From assembly GCA_002501695.1 (NCBI GenBank), contig DANZ01000023.1, positions 4,934 to 20,385 on the forward strand: DNA of 15,452 nucleotides. The letters are read 5' to 3'. This document shows positions 1-4,374 of the stretch, piece by piece (position 1 is the first letter of the stretch; each line of letters starts with the position of its first letter). This stretch comes from Methanolobus sp. UBA474 (GTDB lineage: Archaea > Halobacteriota > Methanosarcinia > Methanosarcinales > Methanosarcinaceae). Position numbers and translations under genes: made by a program. The notes below the pieces were generated by a model. The model did not search any database and was not told where the DNA came from. It was given only the letters and a program-made list of their open reading frames with translations.

Positions 1-317
1 ACCATCAGAGGAATCGATACTATGAAAGCTGCAATTACCGCTGCCTGCCATGTGAAAAGAATGTTCCATCCCGTTATGTTGTACAATATGTTTCCCAGGA
101 ATCCGTTCTTTCCCAGGAGCAATACCAGGAGATAGCCTGTCACTGTGGGAGGGAGTACAAGGGGCAAAGTAACAAGGATCTCTGCAAGCCATTTTCCACG
201 GAAATCACGCCTTGCAAGAATATATGATATGATCACACCCAGGGTTGCAACTAGAAGGGTGGATATTATAGATATTTTCAGCGTGATCACAAGGGGAAAC
301 CATATCTGGCTCTGCAT
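1..317 (-). CDS. modB: Molybdate ABC transporter permease ModB, N-terminal part (runs off left edge)
   Basis: Reading the minus strand from an ATG at 315-317 gives 105 residues beginning MQSQIWFPLVITLKISIIST, with no stop before the window edge. The first ~30 residues form a hydrophobic helix. They are followed by ARRDFRGKW and then LPLVLPPTVTGYLLVLLLG, the early region typical of ModB/CysT-type permeases (the PLVLPPTVTGY stretch is characteristic of ModB). In the family, ModB is the integral membrane channel that pairs with ModC ATPase and receives molybdate from ModA. A GGAT about 9 nt upstream of the ATG may be a weak ribosome site. It lies downstream of modA on the same strand but 268 bp away, an unusually long gap. 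The C-terminus is outside the window. Confidence 0.87.
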   Translation of the reverse strand, partial: MQSQIWFPLVITLKISIISTLLVATLGVIISYILARRDFRGKWLAEILVTLPLVLPPTVTGYLLVLLLGKNGFLGNILYNITGWNILFTWQAAVIAAFIVSIPLM

Positions 318-394
318 TAGTTTTTAATCCTTTTACTGCCGGGAAATGAGATTTTGGCTTAGTGTTTTGTATTATCTCGGGTCATCTTGTCTGA

Positions 395-405
395 TAAGTA
401 TATTA
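395..405 (-). promoter_or_regulatory. Possible TATA box for modB
   Basis: On the minus strand this reads TAATATACTTA, about 80 nt upstream of the modB ATG. If used, modB could be transcribed separately from modA, which fits the long gap between them. This rests on AT-rich sequence at a plausible distance only. Confidence 0.25.
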
Positions 406-500
406 GTTTAATCCGTGCATAAACAAGTCAGTCTGACTGGTCCGTAAGGCATATTCCAAAGACCCTCATCTTTTCCCGGAAGCAGGACACGCATGATCCC

Positions 501-588
501 GTTACTGCCGGAGAAATTAAGATGGGTGTGACCAGTTGATCAGCTGGCCGCTTCCCCGTGAAAGCCCTAAGGCAAGGAGTGTAGTTCA
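501..588 (+). mobile_element. Possible decayed right end of an IS605/IS1341-type element in the modA-modB gap
   Basis: The 268-bp gap between modA and modB has no convincing gene. Its plus-strand right half looks like the 3' end of a tnpB-type element. It contains TGCCGGAGAAATTAAGATGG, then GTGACCAGTTGATCAGCTGG, then a small hairpin GCC-CTAA-GGC at 564-573, then GGAGTGTAGTTCA ending at 588. From memory, right ends of archaeal tnpB elements end in a short hairpin followed by a GTTCA-like terminus. One reading frame gives TAGEIKMGVTS and a stop, similar in style to tnpB C-termini. The terminal TCA is also the modA stop codon. No left end was identified and the call rests on resemblance only. 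The rest of the gap holds a short palindrome at 426-438 (AGTCAG-T-CTGACT). Confidence 0.33.
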
Positions 589-1413
589 TACGTTCTGAGG
601 AGTAGTGAAGCCATACTTTTCCATAATGGAACTGCCAGTCTCTCCGGTAACGAAGTCTATGAACTGCTGTGCCTCTTCCCTGTGCTGGGTGGATGAGACA
701 ACCGCTATTGGGTAAGTTATCGGTGCTTCCACCGGGGCTGTAGTGACAACTTCTATAGTGTCCGGTTGTGCCGACGATGCATCCGTACGGAACACAAATC
801 CGGCATCAGCTTCTCCTCTTTCTACATAGACAAGCACTTGCTTCACGTTCTCCCCCAGTAGCGTCTTCCCTGAAACACTGTCCCATAATCCTGCATTGAT
901 CAATGACTCCTTCGCATATTTCCCTGCGGGGACTGTCTCGGGGTTGCCTATGGCTATGTTCTTCACTTCCGGCTTCGTCAGATCCTCCATACCGGTAAGT
1001 CCGGGTTCATTTCCCTTTGGCACTATCATTACCATTGAGTTCTCTACAAAATCCCCTCTGGTGTCATTATAAATGAATCCCCTGGACTGGAGTATGTCCA
1101 TCTGGTCCTGAGCCGCTGAGGCAAATACATCTACAGGTGCTCCACCCTCGATCTGGGTCCGGAGTGCGCCTGAGGCTGCAAAGTTGAACACCACGTCGAT
1201 GTCAGGATTGTCGTTCTCGAATTCTTTTTCCATTTCCGTGAAAGCTTCTGTGAGACTTGCTGCAGCGGACACTGTAATGGCTACAGGTCCTTCGGTGGTC
1301 GCAGATTCCCCGCTCTCGTTTTCCGATGCCGGGATATCTGTGCACCCGCTTGCAAAAAGTGCGATCGTCAGTATAAATGTAATAGTCAGGAGGAGTTTAT
1401 TCTTATGTTCCAT
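586..1413 (-). CDS. modA: Molybdate-binding lipoprotein ModA
   Basis: This 275-residue protein is the extracytoplasmic molybdate receptor that delivers the oxyanion to ModBC. The start MEHKNKLLL at 1413 is preferred because GAAGGGT lies a few bases upstream and a signal peptide follows directly. The open frame extends 66 codons further up to 1611, but that extension crosses the promoter and the end of an inserted element. The N-terminal helix ends in LFASGC, a lipobox with Cys24 as lipid anchor, then a Ser/Glu-rich linker. VSAAASLTEAF (residues 48-58) is the classic ModA substrate-loop motif with the binding serine. Further family features are FNFAASGALRTQIEGGAPVDVFASAA, PETVPAGKYA, GEADAGFVFRTDA and a C-terminal ITYPIAVV. 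The ASLT motif favours ModA over the archaeal WtpA tungstate/molybdate receptor. Oxyanion selectivity cannot be read from sequence. Confidence 0.93.
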   Translation of the reverse strand: MEHKNKLLLTITFILTIALFASGCTDIPASENESGESATTEGPVAITVSAAASLTEAFTEMEKEFENDNPDIDVVFNFAASGALRTQIEGGAPVDVFASAAQDQMDILQSRGFIYNDTRGDFVENSMVMIVPKGNEPGLTGMEDLTKPEVKNIAIGNPETVPAGKYAKESLINAGLWDSVSGKTLLGENVKQVLVYVERGEADAGFVFRTDASSAQPDTIEVVTTAPVEAPITYPIAVVSSTQHREEAQQFIDFVTGETGSSIMEKYGFTTPQNV

Positions 1414-1467
1414 GTTACTACCCTTCAGTTTTTGTCTGCTGAGTTTGACAGTGAATGTGTTTTTCTT

Positions 1468-1491
1468 CGTTATGTTCATCAAAACATAACG
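1468..1491. promoter_or_regulatory. ModE-type operator candidate upstream of modA
   Basis: A perfect inverted repeat, CGTTATGTT, six bases CATCAA, AACATAACG. From memory, bacterial ModE sites have CG-TATAT / ATATA-CG half-sites with a ~6-base spacer; the CGTTAT...ATAACG outer parts and the spacing match. It lies about 19-42 nt downstream of the modA TATA box, so it covers the predicted transcription start, the expected place for repression by a molybdate-bound regulator. No modE-like gene is in the window. Confidence 0.6.
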
Positions 1492-1509
1492 CACTATCTT
1501 CCTTATTCT

Positions 1510-1518
1510 GATATAAGT
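1510..1518 (-). promoter_or_regulatory. TATA box for modA
   Basis: The minus strand reads ACTTATATC, preceded by an A-rich stretch (GGAAAACT) in the TFB-recognition position. The predicted transcription start about 25 nt downstream (near 1488) falls inside the palindromic operator, leaving a leader of roughly 75 nt. The inserted 1-kb element begins only about 16 bp upstream of this box, so the core promoter is intact. Confidence 0.5.
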
Positions 1519-1526
1519 AGTTTTCC

Positions 1527-1533
1527 AAGTTAG
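1527..1533. repeat. Left copy of 7-bp target-site duplication
   Basis: AAGTTAG lies immediately outside the left terminal inverted repeat. The identical heptamer lies immediately outside the right repeat at 2534-2540. An 8-bp duplication (AAGTTAGG) is an alternative reading if the element is taken to begin one base later. Confidence 0.75.
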
Positions 1534-1550
1534 GCGCTTTGTCCGAAAAA
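1534..1550 (+). repeat. Left terminal inverted repeat, 17 bp
   Basis: GCGCTTTGTCCGAAAAA, an exact reverse complement of 2517-2533. The internal part TTTGTCCGAAAAA also resembles the first of the subterminal iterons (consensus TTTGACCGAAWAAT). Confidence 0.85.
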
Positions 1551-1602
1551 ATGATTTGACCGATAATTCATAATTTTGACCGAATAACACTGTTTTTATC
1601 CG
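1538..1602 (+). repeat. Left subterminal iteron array
   Basis: Octamers related to TTTGACCG begin at 1538 (TTTGTCCG), 1555 (TTTGACCG), 1575 (TTTGACCG) and 1595 (TTTATCCG), at spacings of 17, 20 and 20 bp. Each is followed by an A/T-rich spacer. The regular two-helical-turn phasing suggests protein binding on one face of the DNA. Confidence 0.7.
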
Positions 1603-1658
1603 AAAAATCATTGAAAATATTGATAGATTTCACCTCTGATGACAACTCACATAATACA

Positions 1659-1668
1659 ATTTATATTT
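1659..1668 (+). promoter_or_regulatory. Possible promoter of the element's passenger operon
   Basis: ATTTATATTT is a good archaeal TATA match inside the inserted element. The predicted start near 1690 would precede the small open frame at 1696 and the membrane-protein gene. Confidence 0.35.
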
Positions 1669-1695
1669 CATACTTCCCCTAAACATCATAAGGTA

Positions 1696-1812
1696 GTGAA
1701 AATTTTGAAGTCAGTTATGATATGTATTATTTCATCATTTTTTGATGGATGTATTAAAAAGTTGATTAAAAATACAAAGACTACTACCAATGTAGATTCA
1801 GTTGAAGAGTAG
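1696..1812 (+). CDS. Possible 38-residue small protein upstream of the membrane protein
   Basis: A GTG-started frame reading MKILKSVMICIISSFFDGCI then a Lys/Thr-rich tail ending in VDSVEE and TAG. It lies just downstream of a TATA-like sequence, and AAGG is next to the start codon (spacing is too short to be ideal). Its stop overlaps the earliest possible TTG start of the next gene at 1802, which would allow translational coupling. No family is recognised, and a frame this short can occur by chance. Two cysteines (residues 10 and 19) and a short hydrophobic stretch are the only visible features. Confidence 0.22.
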   Translation: MKILKSVMICIISSFFDGCIKKLIKNTKTTTNVDSVEE

Positions 1813-1855
1813 GATATTGCTACTTGCAACAAACATATGGGGCGAACAGAAAACA

Positions 1856-2404
1856 ATGGAACTAAAACTACCTACAGACAAGAAAACTGAATATATAGAT
1901 CGAATCAAAGGTGCTATCAAAAACCCAGCTTATTCCATCTTTTTCATATTGGGCATTCCATTCATATTGGCATTAACATGGGTGCTTATTGATATTGGAA
2001 TGATGTCAAGGACAATGGGATTTCCCCTTGAGCCTTTACGTCCCTTTTTGATGCTCGATATATTTATAGCACCGTTTATCGCATTGGCTTGTTATGGCTA
2101 CTACACTGGAAACAAACGATCATCTGCAGCATTAGGGATATTGATGTATCCACTCATTCTCATATATGTCCCACCCCTGCATGCAATTCTTAGTTTCCAA
2201 TTTGAACAACTTGGCAGGTTTTTTGCATGGTCTATGTTATTCAGTAATATTGATGAATTTTTGCCATTTTCATTTGTACATGCAGTTATGGGATATTTAG
2301 TTGCATTCAGGAAAAGAGAATATTTGGTTGGTGCTTTGCTCTTTTTCATAATACAAGCTGTAGCATTTTTCATCAAATATACCAATTTAATATGGGGTCT
2401 TTAA
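1856..2404 (+). CDS. Multi-spanning membrane protein of unknown function, passenger of the inserted element
   Basis: Translating from the ATG at 1856 gives 182 residues beginning MELKLPTDKKTEYIDRIKGA; a TTG at 1802 would add 18 residues without a better ribosome site. A charged N-terminal ~25 residues is followed by about five hydrophobic segments: SIFFILGIPFILALTWVLID, a second around LDIFIAPFIALACYGYY, a third around ALGILMYPLILIYVPP, a fourth around FVHAVMGYLVAF and a last around VGALLFFIIQAVAFFI. Loops are short and basic (GNKRSS, FRKRE). No catalytic motif or known family is recognised, so function is unknown. It is the only sizable gene inside the 1000-bp element and has its own upstream TATA-like sequence. 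As a passenger it may confer something on the host, or be the sole remaining gene of a larger element. The long uninterrupted frame and coherent membrane topology support a real gene. Confidence 0.65.
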   Translation: MELKLPTDKKTEYIDRIKGAIKNPAYSIFFILGIPFILALTWVLIDIGMMSRTMGFPLEPLRPFLMLDIFIAPFIALACYGYYTGNKRSSAALGILMYPLILIYVPPLHAILSFQFEQLGRFFAWSMLFSNIDEFLPFSFVHAVMGYLVAFRKREYLVGALLFFIIQAVAFFIKYTNLIWGL

Positions 2405-2456
2405 AAGAAAGAAAATGGGTACGTTGCCCAAAAATCAATATAACCAAATAATATGA

Positions 2457-2504
2457 TTTGACCGAATAATACTATTTTTGACCGAAAAATCATGCTATTG
2501 ACTG
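2457..2504 (+). repeat. Right subterminal iteron array
   Basis: TTTGACCG at 2457, TTTGACCG at 2477 and ATTGACTG at 2497, exactly 20 bp apart. The stretch from ~2451 to 2493 aligns in the same orientation with ~1569-1612 at the left end, so the element ends share direct as well as inverted repeats. Confidence 0.7.
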
Positions 2505-2516
2505 AAAAGTACCCTA

Positions 2517-2533
2517 TTTTTCGGACAAAGCGC
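2517..2533 (-). repeat. Right terminal inverted repeat, 17 bp
   Basis: TTTTTCGGACAAAGCGC is the exact reverse complement of 1534-1550. The match stops at the next base inward (A on both plus strands, hence a mismatch). Confidence 0.85.
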
Positions 2534-2554
2534 AAGTTAGGATCCTGCTAACTT
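2534..2554. repeat. Right target duplication, part of a 7-7-7 palindrome
   Basis: AAGTTAG (2534-2540, the duplicated target) is followed by GATCCTG and then CTAACTT, a perfect inverted repeat of the target. Before insertion the site was therefore a hairpin-capable AAGTTAG-N7-CTAACTT and the element entered at one arm. The 95 bp from here to the isomerase gene otherwise hold only the palindrome at 2623-2642. Confidence 0.65.
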
Positions 2555-2622
2555 AAGGAGTACAAAACCGGGATTATGTAAAAAGGAATAAGCTAAAGAG
2601 CAGATCCAAAGAACAGAAAGTA

Positions 2623-2642
2623 GCAGTATCATATGATACTGC
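2623..2642 (-). terminator. Perfect 20-bp palindrome after the isomerase gene
   Basis: GCAGTATCATATGATACTGC is self-complementary over all 20 bases and begins 7 bp past the isomerase stop codon. On the minus strand it is followed by pyrimidine-rich TACTTTCTGTTCTTTGG. Position suggests a 3'-end hairpin or terminator for that gene. A binding site for a dimeric protein is the alternative. Confidence 0.5.
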
Positions 2643-2649
2643 AGACTGC

Positions 2650-3081
2650 TTACTCGTTAACGACAGTGACTTTCCTCATCACGTCTTTTGGCTTTATCTT
2701 GTTCACTACATCCATGCCCTCGATGACCTGCCCGAAGACCGTGTGAACGCCGTCAAGATGTGGCTGTGGCGAGTGTGTGATAAAGAACTGGCTGCCGCCG
2801 GTATCCTTGCCTGCGTGCGCCATTGAGAGCGCGCCCTTGCCGTGCTTGCGCGGGTTTCCTTTGGTCTCGCACTTGATGCTGTAACCCGGTCCTCCTGTCC
2901 CGTTGCCTTTGGGGCATCCTCCCTGGATGACGAAGTCAGGCAGGACCCTGTGGAAAGTGAGCCCGTCGTAGAAACCCTTGTTGATCAGTTTCTCAAAGTT
3001 CTCCACTGTCTTTGGGGCATCCTTCTCGAACAGTTCCAGTACAATATTGCCTTTATCAGTTTCAATGATCGCTTTCTTCAT
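2650..3081 (-). CDS. Cyclophilin-type peptidyl-prolyl cis-trans isomerase
   Basis: A 143-residue cytoplasmic cyclophilin that catalyses cis-trans isomerisation of X-Pro bonds during folding. The ATG at 3081 (MKKAIIETDKGNIVLELF) has AAGGTGA a few bases upstream; a GTG three codons earlier overlaps that ribosome site and is less likely. Key motifs are FHRVLPDFVIQGG (residues 43-55), giving the catalytic Arg45 and the pocket Phe50 and Gln53, then SMAHAGKDTGGSQFFIT and HLDGVHTVFGQV. The residue equivalent to human cyclophilin A Trp121 is His here (PHLDG), as is common in short prokaryotic forms and associated with weak cyclosporin binding. It has no signal peptide and is the usual length for a single-domain prokaryotic enzyme. 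It is followed by the palindrome at 2623-2642; its upstream side abuts the tnpB element, which may have displaced its original promoter. Confidence 0.95.
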   Translation of the reverse strand: MKKAIIETDKGNIVLELFEKDAPKTVENFEKLINKGFYDGLTFHRVLPDFVIQGGCPKGNGTGGPGYSIKCETKGNPRKHGKGALSMAHAGKDTGGSQFFITHSPQPHLDGVHTVFGQVIEGMDVVNKIKPKDVMRKVTVVNE

Positions 3082-3138
3082 GTGATTCACCTTGGGTATG
3101 AGATGGGTTAATGGATGTGAGTGATTTAAGGGTTTCTG

Positions 3139-4260
3139 TCAACAACCACTCATTGAAATGAATGGCTTATCCTTCCAAATTCCTATACTGGATGGAGGAC
3201 GATGGGACAGTTGACAAATGCCCCTCGCAGCTATGTTCTTTGATGCGTTAATATCTGCATTTTCCTGATGGTTGCATTTTAGACACTTGAATTCTGATTG
3301 TGTTTTCCGATTATCCTTATCGATATAACCACAAACAGAACATTCCATTGATGTGTGTTTTGGGTCAATTTCGTAAACACGAACTCAATTTAAAACTGCT
3401 TTGTATTTAATGAAACTTCCGAGTTCATTAAAAGCCCACTTACCAATGGATGCTCTTACCGCTTTTGAAACCGTGCTGTTAGACCTAATGCCATTTAAAT
3501 TTTCAATAGCAATTGCTCTACCTGTGTCTTTTGCAGTTTGAACAATGTATTTAGACACGCAATGATTGAAGTCTTTTTTAAATCTCCTTTCTTTTCCACT
3601 TATTCTCTTAAGATGTTTTTTAGCAGAATATGTTCCTATACTTTGAAGTTTAGCTTTGATCTTCGAATAATGTTCCCGAACACTTGTGCATTTTTTACCA
3701 AAATATATAATACCATCGGAAGTCGTTGCGACATTTATTATACCCATATCAATACCGATAACATTCACAGGGTCTATCTCTTTATCATCAGGAACATCTA
3801 CGACAACCATTAAATAAAATGTATTATTGTGAAAAATGAGGTCCGCTTGTCCTTTTACTCTTTTCACTTCAAGAGGTCGATATGTCCCATATTTAATGTT
3901 AATGCGTTCTCTACATTCAAGTGTTAGGATAGAAATTTCATCTGATGTTTTAAACGTTAATATTCTTTGATCGTAGACAATCGCTCCATGTTTTTTAAAT
4001 GAATGGAGAATGCTTTTATCTATTTTGTAAGATTCAGCAACTTTTCCTATGGCTCTAACGACCATTTGAGAAGATAAATCAAACTTACCCCTAACGTCAT
4101 AATAAACTATCTTTTGTATGGCGACTTTCCCAAACACACGATTATCCCATGCTATTTTTGAGATATAATCACATGCTTTGTTAAACTGTTCCATAGTCTG
4201 CAATAAGGCATTATGTTGTTTTTCAGTGGGATATAGTTTAACTTTAACAGTCAATAGCAT
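3139..4260 (-). pseudogene. tnpB: IS605-family TnpB RNA-guided nuclease, broken by an in-frame TGA
   Basis: A 373-codon frame with one internal TGA at codon 292 (3385-3387). Upstream are MLLTVKVKLYPTEKQHNALL, the wedge region, GIDMGIINVATT (RuvC-I, Asp171) and AIAIENLNGIR (RuvC-II, Glu253). Downstream in the same frame are VRVYEIDPKHTS, the zinc finger CSVCG...CLKC (codons 307, 310, 326, 329) and NADINASKNIAARG (RuvC-III Asp336). Total length matches intact TnpB. Intact relatives usually have Gly at the stop position (KAxxxGVxV), so GGA to TGA by one G-to-T change is the likely lesion. The stop removes the zinc finger and the third catalytic Asp, so the product should be inactive. Family role: RNA-guided DNA cleavage that keeps the element at the donor site. 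UGA as selenocysteine is unlikely at this Gly position. Otherwise the frame is undamaged, suggesting a recent loss. Confidence 0.9.
3146..3165 (-). ncRNA. Hairpin at the 3' end of a probable omega (re)RNA
   Basis: CCATTCATT-TC-AATGAGTGG on the minus strand pairs over nine positions with a single T-G mismatch and lies inside the last codons of tnpB. TnpB guide RNAs come from the 3' end of the gene and the element's right end, finishing in a hairpin just before the guide, so this is the expected place. RNA limits are not determined; the guide would begin near 3135 and read into the sequence before the isomerase gene. Confidence 0.4.
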
Positions 4261-4374
4261 CTATTGATAATATGGTTCAATACTATATATGCGTAACATC
4301 AGGATTAGCGCATTCTCCTCTATTGAAATAGGTAGCATCCTGCTCTAATTAGATGAAACCCTCTATCTATCTGT
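4261..4374. other. Intergenic stretch between tnpB and the pilin-like block
   Basis: 114 bp without a gene. It should contain the left end of the tnpB element and the 3' end of the long pilin-like operon. A small inverted repeat CTATT-GA-AATAG occurs at 4320-4331. No clear terminator or promoter is visible. Confidence 0.5.

Larger units (their letters stand above)
1534..2533. mobile_element. 1000-bp TIR-bounded insertion carrying a membrane-protein gene, no transposase
   Basis: The segment is bounded by a perfect 17-bp inverted repeat (GCGCTTTGTCCGAAAAA at 1534-1550, its reverse complement at 2517-2533) and flanked by a direct AAGTTAG duplication on both sides. Together these are the signature of a transposed segment. 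Inside the repeats lie arrays of TTTGACCG-like iterons spaced about 20 bp, all in one orientation. The only substantial gene is a multi-spanning membrane protein; nothing resembles a transposase, resolvase or integrase. It is therefore probably a non-autonomous element mobilised in trans, carrying a passenger gene. It separates the modA promoter region from the peptidyl-prolyl isomerase gene. I do not recognise its family from the termini. Confidence 0.75.
3120..4300 (-). mobile_element. IS605/IS1341-type element with tnpB only (ends approximate)
   Basis: The tnpB pseudogene plus short flanks form a tnpB-only element; there is no tnpA (Y1 transposase) next to it. The right end should lie near 3120-3140 (minus-strand TTGTTGACAGAAACCC after a strong hairpin). 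The left end should lie within about 80 bp upstream of the tnpB start. Neither end could be set precisely because these elements make no target duplication and lack terminal inverted repeats. The segment is visibly more A/T-rich than the neighbouring genes, consistent with separate origin. Confidence 0.6.

Noticed and set aside
480..560. 28-codon minus-strand frame (MRVLLPGKDEGL...) in the modA-modB gap
   Set aside because: Too short, no ribosome site and no recognisable family; the region is better explained by IS-end-like sequence.
1414..1611. 66-codon N-terminal extension of ModA
   Set aside because: It crosses the operator, TATA box and the left end of the inserted element, and would place a non-signal sequence ahead of the lipoprotein signal peptide.
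1538..2504. CRISPR array from the repeated TTTGACCG units
   Set aside because: The repeated core is only about 8 bp with 12-bp A/T-rich spacers, has few copies, and is placed inside transposon-like ends.
3139..3348. Independent 69-residue zinc-finger gene
   Set aside because: It continues the tnpB frame exactly after the in-frame TGA and holds the missing zinc finger and RuvC-III residue, so it is the 3' part of a broken tnpB.
3385..3387. TGA in tnpB read as selenocysteine, or as a pyrrolysine-like recoding
   Set aside because: Pyrrolysine uses UAG, not UGA. A selenocysteine at a loop glycine position of TnpB makes no sense, and no SECIS-like structure was noticed.
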